Shown piece after piece: positions 37,402 through 49,704 of a DNA stretch of 64,000 nt (the first letter of the stretch is position 1; every line of letters starts with the position of its first letter). The stretch comes from Scatophagus argus (lineage: Eukaryota; Chordata; Actinopteri; Scatophagidae): positions 21,729,001 to 21,793,000 of the forward strand of contig NC_058498.1 of the NCBI RefSeq assembly GCF_020382885.2, read 5' to 3'. The notes under the pieces were generated by a model. It was given only the letters and a program-made list of their open reading frames with translations. It made no database searches and was not told the origin of the DNA. A program made the position numbers and the translations under genes.

Positions 37402-40400
37402 ATGGAGCTTGCATCAGCGGTTGGTGCAGTGAGGAGTAACAGGGTACTGGTGGGTGACGAACTTCGTCCTGCTGTGATTGTAATAAAGGATGGCAAAATC
37501 CACCAGATACTCTCACACAGGGACTTTTCTGGGGATGTTGCCTGTGAGGTAAGCTGACTCATTGGTCCCAGCTGATACTCCACCTGGTGGAAAGAAAGTA
37601 GGCATATGGAGGGAGACATCCACCCATTTTTATATGCATTTTCAATGTGTGCAGGTCAAATACATTAATATAACACTCCTAATCATCTTTTTGCATGTAA
37701 ACAGTGGTGTTATCCCGTATGTAACCCAAATATGATGACAGGTGCTGGATGTGGGTGACAGTGTGGTGATGCCAGGAGTTGTAGATTGCCACGTACATGT
37801 GAATGAACCAGGCCGCACCTCCTGGGAGGGTTTCTGGACCGCCACCAAGGCTGCTGCAGCTGGAGGGGTGACAACGATTGTGGACATGCCCCTGTAAGTT
37901 GGACACTTCCTCCCTCTGAAATCAATAAATGCCCACTATCACTGGTGGAAAGTAAAGGTCGCAGGGTAAACAGATTGTGACATTACTGCTTTTAAGTTCT
38001 CCTCAGGCAAAGATTAAATGGGCAGTAGTTTAAGATGTGAAGTGAGCATCTTACAGTCTTTGCTATGTGAAGTCCTTGTATTTATGGGAATTTAATTTTT
38101 ACACGCATTATTTTTGTGGCCAACTAACTGCATATTCAGATGACAGACTACAACTAGCAATGTTATTTCTAAATTCTTTGAGCTGAGAGGAAAGTATTGT
38201 GTGGGCTGAGTAGACTGTACAAATCAAAAACTGTAATACTTGCATTATGTCATCTTTTATAACAACAGTCTTTAACTCAAAAACTGTGTGTTTGTAGCAT
38301 AAATAGATTATTTCAATCTTGGTCAGAAGTTAACATCTTAAATTATTGATGACACACAATGCAACTTTTCAAAATCAAAAGGCTAATAAAAGATTAATAA
38401 CATATTATATTATTAGTATATTAATAAAGTTAGATATCTGAACTACCACTTTCATCAAGCTAGTGGAATAATGTTTGCTGCTGTCCTTGCTTTAACTGTC
38501 TTGTCTTTAGCCTAGCTGGTATGCTAACAGGCCACATTAAGCTTTGATACTGAGGACTGATAGAGCTGAATGTATTTAGCTGATTAAGGCGAGGGGTATT
38601 CAGTTGGTTACAGTCTGCAGATACTATCACCAGATGCACCAGATGCCACACTAGACCTTTAAGGTGCCACCAGTCATTTTTGTTTCTTTTTTAAAATAGA
38701 AACAGCATCCCTCCAACTACCACACTTGGTAATTTTCATGAGAAGCTGCAGGAGGCGTCGGGGAAGTGTTTTGTGGACACAGCCTTCTGGGGAGGTGTGA
38801 TTCCTGGCAATCAGGTACAATAAAATGGCTTGGACAAAATAAACACATTGTCATTCTCAGTCAGACTGTGCTGCTTCTCTGTGACCAGAACATACACGAA
38901 TAACTGATTCTCCCTATAGCTAGAACTTCGGCCCATGATCCAGGCTGGCGTGGCTGGCTTCAAGTGTTTCCTCATCCACAGTGGGGTGGAGGAGTTTCCT
39001 CATGTTGCCAACTGTGATCTACACACAGCCATGAAGCAGCTGCAAGGCACAGGAAGTGTCCTGCTGGTAACTCACCGCCTGCAGTACTTTTCATAGTGCT
39101 TTTAAATCCACATTCCCAGATAAAATCCGGGTAATTAAAATGCCTTCCGTATTGTCTCCCGTAGTTTCATGCAGAGAGAGATGTTGAGCAGACAACAAAG
39201 GAGAAAGGGGGTAAACAATAATTGAAACAAGAAGATCTGTATTGGAATTTTTTTTTTTTTTAAAGTTGTCAGCACTGACTGAATAGAATTTGTTTTCAGT
39301 AAAGAATGCTTACATGTTCCACACTCTTGCCTACACCCCCTCCATACAGACCCTACTCAGTACTCCACCTTTCTGCAGTCCCGGCCAGATGTCATGGAGG
39401 TAGAAGCAATTCGCGTCGTCACAGACCTCTGCCTCCAGTACCAGTAAGACCATCAGCAGGATTTTGCTGTGTTTGTTGCATTGGCGCCACAATCAGCTAA
39501 CCATCTGTGCTGCAGGGTGCGGTGCCATATAGTACACTTGTCCTCTGCGAAGCCTCTGAAAATCATCCAGGAAGCTCGGCTGGCCGGAGCCCCCTTGACA
39601 GTGGAAACTACCCACCACTACCTCAGCCTGTGTGCAGAGGACATAGATGCAGGGGCCACGCAATTCAAGTGCTGCCCCCCCATCAGAGGATCTGTTAACC
39701 GGGTAAATAGAATGGGGTGCATAGCAGATGAATATTTTTAGCCTCAACATAAAACTTTGCAGCACTTGCTTTATTATTCTTTGGTTACTAGCGAATGATT
39801 GATTTCGTCCCCACAGGAGCAGTTATGGACTGCACTGAAAACTGGGGAGATTGACATGGTGGTGTCTGATCATTCCCCCTGCACCCCTGACCTGAAGAAA
39901 CTGGACAGTGGAGACTTCACACAAGCTTGGGGAGGAATTTCTTCTCTACAATTTGGTAACAACAATTCATCATTCATTCCAAATCATAATTTCATGAAAT
40001 GATTTGGAATTTTATGTATTAAATATGTCCCTAAAAAGTTGCACCTCAGCCCACTCCCTAATTCAGTGAACTGTCGTGGCCATTAGTCTCTTTCCAGGAT
40101 GTCCTGTTGCCTTATTCATTTTGTGCATTGGATATTCTGCCCCTTTTAAGGCCCCAGTAAAAACTAAAGTCAAGGACTTGAAGACCAAGTTGTCACAGCT
40201 GCCTTCATGTCATATCTTAGAGACTGTAAATACAAGCAACTAAATGGTGAAATCATTCACAACAGCCCGGTACTGGTGATTATGGGTGGGAGATATGCAG
40301 ACTTACTGAGAGCTACTGTTTGATATCTCTCACTTGGTGAAAGAATTACCCTAAGTGTCAATAAAATGAGGCCAAAACGGCTACATAACCAACATCACTG

Positions 40401-43400
40401 ATAGGTCAGTGTAAATAGAAATACAAATTACACAGATCAATATTTCAACAATTAAATAACTATGTGTAATGTGAATGGGGTCAATTGTAGTGACATGTAA
40501 GTAGCTCGTGCAGTTTGCTTCTGCTCTTTCAGCTCAATGTCGACAACTTGACTGTTTGGTTCACTCTAACTGCTCTCATCAGCCACATTTCCACCTGTGT
40601 TAGACAGCTGTTTTCAGCTAAAAGCTCTGATAAACTGACTATACTGTAGCCCAGCAACAGACAAAATTAAAGCTAAGTAAACACACAATATAGACTTTAT
40701 GGGGCTATTTAGCAGGGGTTGGATTAGGCCTCTTTCTTCCAGTGAAGGGAAACCTCAATGCTTCAGCATACCAAGACACCAAGACAATTCATTGCTTGAA
40801 TTTGAATTGCTTGAATTGCAAATTTATTAAAAATAAAAAACCAAAAATGTAACATGTACGTAAGTATTCACACCCTGTGATCAATACTTTGTTGAAGCCC
40901 CTTTGGCAGCAATTATGGCCTGCAGTCTTTTGGAGTATAAGCTATAAGCTTGGCACACTTATTTTTTGGCAGTTTCTCCCACTCCTCGATGCAGAACCTC
41001 TCAAGCTCCATCAGATTGGATGGAGAGTGTCAGTGTATAGCCATTTTCAGATCTCTCCAGAGATGCTCATTAGGATTCAAGTCTGTGGCACTCAAGGACA
41101 TTCAGAGTTGCCCCAAAGCCACTCCTTTGTGGTGCTGGCTGTATGCTTAGGGTCGTTGTCCTGTTGGAAGTTGTCCACAGTCTGAGGTCCAATGCACTCT
41201 GGAGCAGGTTGCAGCAAGGATGTCTCTGTACATTGCTGCAGGCATCTTTCCCTCGGGGTTCGGATCTCCCAGTTCCTGCTGCCACAAAACATCCCCACAG
41301 CATGATGCTACCACCACCACGCTTCACAGTAGGAATGCTTTTGGCCAGGTGATGAGCAGTGCCTGGTTTCCTCCAGACATGACACTTGACATTCATGCCA
41401 AGAGTTCAATCTTTGTTTCATCAGACCAGAGAATTTTGTTTTTCGTGGTCTGAGAGTCCTTCAGGTTTTGGCGAACTCCAGATGGGCTTTCATATGCATT
41501 TTACTGAGGAGTGGCTTCTGTCTGGCCACTCCACCATACAGGCCTGATTGGTGGAGTGCTGCAGAAATGGTTGTCCTTCTTGAAGGTTCTCCCCTCTCCA
41601 CAGAGCAACACTGGAGCTCTGTCAGAGTGACCATTGGGCTCTTGTTCACCTCCCTGACTAAGGCCCTTCTACCCCAATCACTCAGTTTAGTTGGGCAGGC
41701 CACTGTTGGAGGCCACTGTGCTCTTTGGGACCTTTAATGCAGCAGAAATCTTTCTGTGCCCTTCCCCAGACCTGTGCCTCAAGACAATCCTGTCTCAGAG
41801 GTCTACAGACAATTCCTTTGACTTCATGGCTTGGTTTGTGCTCTGACATGCACTGTCAACTGTGAGGGCTTATATAGACAGGTGTGTGCCAATCATGCCC
41901 AATCAACTGAATTTACCACAGGTGGACTCAACTCAAGTTGCAGAAACCTCTGAAGGATGATCAATGGGAACAGGATGCACCTGAGCTCATCTGAGTGTCA
42001 TGGCAAAGGGTGTGAATGCTTATGTACATGTTACATGTTTTGTCTTTCATTTTTAATGAAAAGCAAACTTGTTTCACTTTGTTATTATGAGGTATTTTGT
42101 GTGGAATTTTGAGGAAGAAATTTAATTTAATCTATTTTGGTGTGAATACTTTCCAGATGCACTGTATAATTGATGTGACATTATCTCACTCTGATTTAAA
42201 ATTGTGTCAAAGGTCACTGACTTATCAGTGTCTCATGTTCATTGAACTGACAGTCAGTGCCCTGATCTAATTCACAGCAGTGAAATGATGATCTATCTAT
42301 AACACTCTATACTGATTATTATAGAGGTTTTGCATGTGACTTTACAGTTCTTATCTGAATGTAGCACTCCTGAAGTGGAAAATGCACCAGCATAGCTGTA
42401 AAATTTCTGTGGCAGCTATGACAAAGTCATGGCAGTTTTCTCATTATTCACTTTCTGTGAATCAGCTGCAGGATTAGTGCCTAAATGACAAATCCTGTTT
42501 GTCCTGTTGTACATCTGAGGGAGATACTGGTTTACAAAATGTACAACTTAAGCCTGGCCTGGGCAATATTACAGAGAATTTCTATGCAAATTTTCTCTTA
42601 GGGTGGATTAGTTGCTCCATTCTTCCCTCCTCCCAGCCAAAATCTTTCTGACAATCACTGACACTGAGCAAAGTTCACAGAGAGGTAAACAAAGCTGAGT
42701 GCAGTTTAGAGGACAGAACAATTATTTACTGTTCAGACACAGAGTCTGAGAGAGTGGTCAAAGTCTGACATCAGGAAGGCTCTGCCACAGATCCACAGTG
42801 TTTGTGGATTCATCACCTCACAGGATTACAACACTTCCTGATGTGATTGAACCTGTAAGAAAGATTTAATGAATGCAGTGGAGAATAAATATTTCATGGT
42901 GTCAACTTTATGTTCTCTAGGCCTGTTAGTCACTACATCCTATTTTTTTTTTTTAACTATTTGAAGGTTTGCCTTTGTTCTGGAGTTCAGCTAGCAAGAG
43001 AGGCTTTCAGCTGTGTGATGTGGCGAGACTCCTCAGCCGTAAAACAGCCCAGTTGTGTAGCCTTGACAACCAGAAGGGTGTCCTCGCCCCCGGCTACGAT
43101 GCTGACTTGGTCATATGGGACCCAGAGAGAGAATTTGAAGTTAGTATAAAGAGTCCTTAACATCAGTTAACACCCTATATGATTCCATATCCAGGATTTT
43201 CTCACAGCTACGCTTGCATTTATTAACCTTAGTTTCATTTTCTGTCATGCTCACAGATTAAAGAAGCAAGTGTGCATCACAAGAATAAGGTAAACATGTT
43301 AAATATGTAAGCGGTGTGATGTATAGAGAACATTTTATATAAATATGATTGTGTGTGTGTGTTCACAGCTAACTCCTTACCTCGGCATCACACTGCAGGG

Positions 43401-43518
43401 AGTGGTGTGTGCCACCATTGTCAGGGGGCGGCTGGTGTACAGAGAAGGCTCCTTCTGCCCCGAGCCTCTGGGGAAGCTTCTCCTCATCCCTCAGAGGAAA
43501 AGTCAAGCCCAGCTGTGA
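37402..43518 (+). CDS. Allantoinase
   Basis: Hydrolyses allantoin to allantoate in urate breakdown. Exons: 37402-37548, 37742-37893, 38700-38814, 38920-39066, 39165-39210, 39350-39443, 39516-39702, 39817-39955, 42967-43139, 43257-43289, 43369-43518; phases agree and give 460 residues. It is an amidohydrolase of the dihydroorotase/hydantoinase type. Metal-site candidates are H66 and H68 ([17 protein letters not shown]), K153 ([10 protein letters not shown], the likely carboxylated lysine), H189 (FHAERD), H241 (VHLSSA) and D314 (SDHSPC). The C-terminal [20 protein letters not shown] is typical of the fold. No catalytic residue is missing, so the gene looks functional, as expected in fish and unlike in apes. 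Intron 8 (3 kb) holds a Tc1 relic. agxt follows 1.07 kb downstream in the same direction. Confidence 0.93.
38585..38662 (+). mobile_element. MITE-like 3' end in allantoinase intron 2
   Basis: The sequence GAGGGGTATTCAGTTGGTTA, then CAGATGCCACACTAGACC and TTTAA, matches in layout the right end of the element at 59229-59573 (GTCAGTTGCTTGCAAT ... GTGACACTAAATTCTACA ... CCTTTAA). It ends in TTAA at 38659-38662. The left half is not recognisable. Confidence 0.45.
40829..42168 (-). mobile_element. Degenerate Tc1/mariner-family DNA transposon
   Basis: The minus strand carries Tc1 transposase fragments in several frames: [13 protein letters not shown] in one frame, [11 protein letters not shown] in another, and an N-terminal DNA-binding part ([20 protein letters not shown]). 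Inverted repeats of about 50 bp pair 40829-40875 with 42006-42056 (both contain GTAACATGTAC and TATTCACACCC or ATTCACACCC variants). The right outer end, GTGAATACTTTCCAGATGCA, finishes at about 42166 beside TA. The matching left outer end is absent, so the left terminal repeat is truncated. It lies wholly in allantoinase intron 8, opposite to the gene, and cannot encode an active transposase. Confidence 0.85.
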
Positions 43519-44586
43519 AGCATAATGACAACAACAAGCTGCTAGAGTCAACCTCAACGTTTCTGACTTATTGTGTTGTCTGAAAGTGTTCTTCATTTCT
43601 CTCACAGTGCTTTTCTTTACATTTGATTATCTAAAAATGTTTACAGCACAGTTTTAATTTTTAACAGATAGCAACACTTCTTATTACCTTGTGGTGTTTG
43701 TTATCACAATTGATCAAAATTAAACATTCCAATTTGTGATTATCTGTAAAGCAGAATTTTTCAAGGTTTTATCGTTATTATATTATATTTATGAAGCCAG
43801 AGGAAGAAAACACGTTCCTTCTTTGATGAGATATGACGCACAGCCATTCTTTTGTTTTATTGTTTTGGCAAGATATTTTCAAATCATTTTCCTTCAATTT
43901 TGAATGAAAGCTTACTTTACATTACAACACAAGTTATTCCTGCAGTTATACAACATATCATTCTAGAAAACTAATCATTTTTTGGATGTTCTGGGCATGT
44001 GGATCAAACTGAGTGTACTAGAACTACTTGACAAAATACATGACGCTGGTGGTGACACTGGTCTTATTTCTTCTAATGTTAATTAAAAGAAAATCTCCAG
44101 AAATCAAAATTTGGTCATTATACAACATCAAAATAACAACTGAAAACAAAAATGTGTCTAACTAACTTTAATTGGGCAGAACCTGCAATTAACTTTTCAA
44201 TATGTAGGCTAACAAAATAAATTACACTTGTAAGTTGTGGAAAATAGGTTTGACTGTTTATGTCTCCTGTTTATTAAGGCGAATGTGTAGCAGAGTAAGA
44301 GTTAAAACTGGTGCTCTGGAGAGTCTGCAGTCAATGATTAACATTGTTCGGGTGACTTGTTTATCTTTGAAAATGGGAAAGTATCAAGATACCTGAGCTC
44401 ACTGCGCACAGGAAGCAACAAGTGTTGACATAAAAAGACAGAGATAAAAGCAGAAAATGTTGTGACAGATTCCTGACCTGAGGACCTCACTGGTCAGACT
44501 GAGGGGTGTGCTCATTTGAGGTTTTGCTTTACCTGCTTCCACATTTTTTTTTGTGGTTTTACTGCGTTGATCACACTGCTGGGAAC
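43519..44586. other. Spacer between allantoinase and agxt
   Basis: About 1.07 kb holding the allantoinase 3' UTR (an ATTAAA hexamer lies near 43718) and the agxt upstream region. No ORF or repeat of note was found. No strong TATA box was found near the agxt start. Confidence 0.5.
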
Positions 44587-47500
44587 ATGTCATCTGTCTC
44601 CGTACCCCCACCTAAATGCCTGCAGAAACCGATGGTGGTTCCACATCGTCACATGTTTGGACCAGGCCCTTCTAATGTTCCTCCACGAATCTTAGAGGCT
44701 GGGGCCAATCCCGTCATTGGACATATGCATCCTGAGATATTTGAGGTAACTCAGCGGGTTTAACACACATGACGTAGCCTGTCAAGATAGACAGGCACAA
44801 GAAAAAACACATTAAGTTAACTTCGGCAGTTACTTCTTTCAAAGACAGAGCTCTAAGTTACATTCTACCCCATATCTTGTGTTTTCACTGGTGGAAAACC
44901 ACTATGTGCATCTAAGCCTACTGAACATAAGTGTCTTTACACTTTGCACTTACTGAAGTACATTTTTACAGGTTACTTTTTTCCAATTTCCAAACAAGAA
45001 ATTGCTAAATCTAAGTCACTTTGCTTAAAAGTTTGGAAAGCAATGGTGTGCTTGTTTTGCTATCTTTGTAAGAACAAATTTTTCAAAACAAAACATTTTC
45101 ACACATTTCTGCATTATGAGGACATTTTGACCTGTTTTCCCCATTTCATAGGACTGGCTGAAGGTTAAGACTTAAAGTTAAGATTAGAATTAAACTAGGG
45201 TGAGGCCAGTGGCTGGATTGATGTGTATGAGAGCAAGTGGCAGAGATAGATACATCATTAATATAATAAACATTAAGATTTATTTTCATTGTTGAATAAT
45301 TTGTCAGTTATTATTTTGATTAAACAGTATGGTCCATAGAATGTCAGATGAGTAAAACAATGTCTATCACAATTTTATAAAAGTTCCAACTGACATGTTT
45401 AAATGTCTTGTTTTGTCTGAGCAAAAATCCAAAACCCAAAAGGTATTCAGTTTAAGACAAAGTAAACCATCTGAGAATCTGGAATCAGAACTATTATCAA
45501 AATACTTTATGTTCCAGATAATGAATGACATCAAAAGTGGAATTCAGTACGCGTTCCAGACTCAGAACCAGATGACTTTAGCTGTGAGTGGTACTGGCCA
45601 CACTGCTATGGAGTGCGCCATCTTCAACACAGTGGAGCCCGGGGAGAGCGTGCTGACTGCCGTCAACGGCATATGGGGAGAGCGGGCAGCAGAAATGGCT
45701 GAGAGGATAGGTAAGGCTGACTGCATTTGATATTTTTCTATCCATAAATACTTCGAAAATACCAAAGTCAACAATGTATATGTCCATCTCTCAATAATTT
45801 CCGAATTCTCTGTCTGTGGCTTTCAATTCCAAGTCCAGTGTATTCTGCTTAAGGTGTAAGTCTTTAATACCAGATCACAAATACAGTAGTTTCATTTGAA
45901 AATGGCCCAAGAATTTCAAACAGTTGAGCAGTGTAGTTTTTAACAAACAGTGCATTTGTTGGGGACTATTTTCAGCTGTGGATTACATTTGGTATGTTAA
46001 TATAAAACTACAGTGCACATGTTCAATGCATAAAAATTAATTAAAAAATATATTTTAAAACATTCTGAGGTTCAATCACAGAAGTTCTGTGTGTCAATCC
46101 AACAGGTGCCAGAGTAAATACCATTGTAGCGCCCCCCGGTGGTTTCTTCACAAACACAGAAATTGAGCAGGTACCAGTCTCACCAGCTATCAGGTCACTC
46201 AGTGAATTCTTTCAAAGTTATGGCCCGTGTGATCATACTGTTGTCTTTTTACAGGCCTTATCAAAATACAGGCCTGTGGTGTTCTTCCTGGCACACGGAG
46301 AATCTTCTACAGGAGTCTTGCATCCTTTAGATGGGATCGGACAGCTATGCCATAAGTAAGATGCAGGGTTCACACCTCAATCGTCATCACATCTGTAACA
46401 AAAATAAGGCCGTATAATAGTTACAATTTATGCATGCAGGTATAACTGTTTATTTCTGGTCGACTCTGTGGCGTCAATGGGAGGGGCCCCTCTATACATG
46501 GACCAGCAAGGTTGAGTATTAAATTCTGCTAGATGTTTCAAGTCTCTCTGGGAAGGTTTATGAAACATTTACTGTGTCACAGTAGCTGTTGTGATGACAC
46601 CAAATACAGTTTTATTGTGAGTATTTGTGTATTTGCAGGGATAGACATCCTATACACTGGTTCCCAAAAGGTTTTGAATGCTCCTCCTGGTACAGCACCC
46701 ATTTCCTTCAGTGAAAGAGCATGGTGAGAAATATATAAACATGAAATAGTTTAGAGTATATTGTAAGTAACATGTTTATCAAAGGCTGACTCTACCCACA
46801 GCCAGAAAATATTCAACCGGAAGACAAAGCCTGTGTCATTCTTCTTGGATTTGAGTTGGCTTGCAAACTATTGGGGATGTGATGACAGGCCATCGAGAGT
46901 GTAAGACATCTTTCTATTTCCCTGCAGACAGGAACTCATTTTTAGCCATACTTCCACAATTTCTGAACATTGCTCGATCGTCTCTGTTTCCTCTCTATAG
47001 ATATCACCACACAGGTCCAATCACTGCTTTTTACTCTCTGAGGGAAAGTCTGGCTGTCCTTGCTGAAGAGGTGGGACATGTGTTCAAACCAAGTATTTTA
47101 ACCACCATGAGGTGTAAATTTTAATGTGTCCCGTAATTAGGTTCATAACCATATATCCATCCATCCATTTTCTATACCACTTTATCCATCAGGGTACACC
47201 CTGGACTGGTCGGAAGTCAATTGCAGGGCTAACACGCAAAGACAGACAACCACATTCACACACGCACACCTAGGGACAATGTAGAGTAGCCAGGTAACCT
47301 AATGTGCATGTTTTTGGGCTTGTGGGAGGAAGCTAGAGTACCCACGCAGGCACAGGGAGAACACACAAACTCCACACAGCCATGAGGCGACAGTGCTAAC
47401 CACTGTGGTTATTGGTTGATATGATATTGGTTCATGACCAAACAAATTAGCAAAAATTAAAGTAAATATACTCATTAAGAATCAGCATGTTCATGGTATC

Positions 47501-48247
47501 AAAGCACCACTGCACCTGAGCATAGCCTCATAGAGCTGAGAGCATATCTGCAGACTACTAGTGTTGTACACTAAACCTATATTAGTATCCTTAAAATGAA
47601 TATGAACATAATGAAAATATGGGATGTGGGTAAATATATACTTTAATATTTGGATTGTCTGTCATTAAGCCTTTTTTCCTATCATTCTAAGGGTCTGGAG
47701 AGTTCATGGGAAAGACATGAAAAAGTGGCAGAGTATTTTCACGCTGGCCTAGAGAACATGGGTCTTAAGCTTTTTGTCAAAGAAAAAGTGAGTTTTAACA
47801 CAACCATGAAATTTCCACCTGTGGTGTAATTTATGTCATACAAACAACTGTGGTAACAAGAAATCTCAAAAGATGGAAAGGGGAAAATGTTCTGACTTCA
47901 GTGGTTGTTACAGAAAGCAAGACTGCCTACGGTTACCACTATTGTTGCTCCTCATGGATATGACTGGAAAGAGATCACATCCTACATCATGAAAACACAT
48001 AATCTGGAGATTTCTGGGGGCCTTGGACCATCTGTTGGTTTGGTAAGAGATTATGTGTTTGAATACCCACTTCTTTACTTTTTATTTATGCCCAAAAGTC
48101 CCGTGTAGCCTTACTCCCAGATGTTTTTGGTCTTTTCAGGTCCTGCGTGTGGGACTTATGGGATGTAACAGCAACAAGGCCAATGTTGACATGGTGCTGG
48201 CAGCACTGAAAGATGCTCTGAAACACTGTCATAAAAGCAAAGTTTAA
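44587..48247 (+). CDS. agxt: Alanine-glyoxylate aminotransferase
   Basis: PLP enzyme that transaminates glyoxylate to glycine with alanine, acting in peroxisomes and/or mitochondria depending on species. Exons: 44587-44745, 45518-45710, 46106-46170, 46255-46355, 46440-46510, 46639-46723, 46802-46900, 47001-47070, 47692-47787, 47914-48042, 48140-48247; total 391 residues (human 392). PLP-site motifs are [35 protein letters not shown] and [13 protein letters not shown], with the Schiff-base lysine at K207. The substrate arginine region is [15 protein letters not shown]. The product ends HKSKV, an imperfect PTS1. The ATG chosen begins [10 protein letters not shown]. The frame upstream is open to 44506 but has only a GTG, so no ATG-started mitochondrial leader is visible. 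AATAAA at 48325-48330 is the likely poly(A) signal. Confidence 0.94.
47148..47404. mobile_element. L2-type LINE 3' fragment in agxt intron 8
   Basis: Begins with ATCCATCCATCCATTTTCTA, then GGGTACACCCTGGACTGGTC, CAGACAACCACATTCACACA, GGGAGAACACACAAACTCCA and GCTAACCACTG. This order is that of a very common fish non-LTR retrotransposon end, which I place near L2/CR1 from memory. It is non-coding and truncated. Confidence 0.6.
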
Positions 48248-49030
48248 CATATTGCTGTTGGATGCTGTAAAGATAATCCTAAATAAGTGCTACTATAATA
48301 AGGAAAAGACTGTGTGTGTAACAAAATAAATCACTATTCTCAGCAATTGTCTTGTTTGACTCAGTTACTACTTGAGTGGGCTTGCATTTATAATGCTGAA
48401 GTAGCTTTTGTCAGCTGAAGTCTGTGATCTAAGCCTTCACTTGTCTTTTTAAGCCTGATAAAAACCCGCAGGAACATCTGAAATATCCAAATCTGAAACT
48501 AAAAGGGTTTTCCCCGCTGTATTGATTATTGTATACAGTTTGAACACCTTATCATTTAAAGGGCCAATTGCAGGTTGGTGACCCCAATAAATCTTAGGAA
48601 AATTATGTAAAAACTATATTTTTGGAAAACAAAAAATACATTGATACACTACAGTAACATTTGGAGTTGTTTTTTTGTAAAAGAGTTACATGTTCACCCA
48701 AAAAAAGACAACCTGATGTTATATAAGGAGTGACAAAGCTAAGTCAAGGAAAAAAACCCCACTATTTGCTATTTCCTCCATTTCCCATGAGCCTTTGCAA
48801 TTGGTATACAGTTAAAGATTTGTTGGAGATGTAATTGTTCAATGATATATATTATGCTTTTAATTGTGCTATCAGAACAACATGAAATGTAAATCACTGT
48901 TTTGTTTTTTTTTGATTGGTGATTGAAAATATACCTCTGAACAACATTTGAAAAAAAAAATATTTCTCAGCTACCGCTCATAAAGTCAGTTCAAACAGAA
49001 TATCATTATCTGATATTATCTTTTCTATAT
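48248..49030. other. agxt 3' UTR and spacer
   Basis: AATAAA at 48325 is followed by a TTGTCTTGTTTG stretch that suits a cleavage region. The remaining AT-rich DNA shows no gene. TTAAAGGGCCAATTGCAGG near 48556 resembles a TTAA-type transposon end, but no partner was found. Confidence 0.45.
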
Positions 49031-49345
49031 TAGCTAGATAGATAGATAGATGCTTTATTGATCCCGAGGGAAATTCAAGCACCAGTAGCCCATTACAGCA
49101 GTGTAGGTTAGTCAAAAGTAAGCAGACAAACAACCAAACAAGGCTGGGAAAAATAGACTAAACATACTAAATAAACTAAATAAACCAACATATGCTACAT
49201 AAAGTACCATAGAGTGCAGAGAAAGCAGGTCAACCAGCCACAGTGTAAGCATATGTAAACGGATTGCTACTCAGAAAATGAGTTATAAAGTGCAGGTTAA
49301 GTGTGCAAAACAATATAAGATAAGGTGCGCAGTGGAATAAATGTC
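49031..49345 (+). mobile_element. Retroelement tail with (GATA)n and TTTATTGATCCC
   Basis: TAGCTAGATAGATAGATAGA, then GCTTTATTGATCCCGAGGGA and AATTCAAGCACCAGTAGC, leads into about 270 bp of A-rich non-coding DNA. The module recurs at 13853 and, inverted, at 55881. Probably the end of a truncated LINE or a SINE; the family is not assigned. Confidence 0.5.
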
Positions 49346-49561
49346 CAACAAATGAATGTGATTTTTACGCCTGATGTGACAGACTGTCGCTGGGATAGTG
49401 ACCCCTGACCCCTGAGTCATATTCAATGCTGTAATACCTGTTCTTTATAAATAATACAATAAATAAATAAATAAATTGTTTATTCGATTGTAATTAGTAT
49501 TTTCGTAATGCTCTTGGAAGCCTGCGGTATTCCATAGACATTTTATTTTATTTTGGAAACA

Positions 49562-49704
49562 ACAGGAAGAGGTTCGTTGTACTTCCTGTGTGTCGCAGTC
49601 GTTTCAGGAAAAGGCGGGTAAATGATGAGGATTCTTGCGCAGTGTTAGCATTTAGTAGTCCAAAGAAGGTCGTTTTAGCCCGGTTATCAACCATCCAAAC
49701 AATA
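49562..49704 (+). promoter_or_regulatory. dtymk: dtymk core promoter with paired ETS-like and E2F-like motifs
   Basis: ACAGGAAG (49562-49569) and its exact reverse complement CTTCCTGT (49582-49589) form two opposed ETS-type sites. GGCGGGTAAA (49613-49622) resembles an E2F site and lies about 83 bp before the ATG. No TATA box is obvious. Such elements suit an S-phase nucleotide-metabolism gene, but binding is inferred from sequence only. Confidence 0.45.

Noticed and set aside
40877-41185. Plus-strand ORFs over the Tc1 element
   Set aside because: They are antisense shadows; the minus strand carries the transposase-like reading.
43257-43289. Possible frameshift in the 33-nt allantoinase exon
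   Set aside because: On rereading the bases the exon is exactly 33 nt and in frame ([11 protein letters not shown]).
44506-44586. In-frame hydrophobic N-terminal extension of AGT that could be a mitochondrial leader
   Set aside because: The extension opens at a GTG, not an ATG, and has almost no basic residues; it is more likely 5' UTR.
49588-49704. Basic N-terminal extension of thymidylate kinase
   Set aside because: The open frame starts at GTG with no ATG, and human DTYMK begins at the position of the ATG at 49705.
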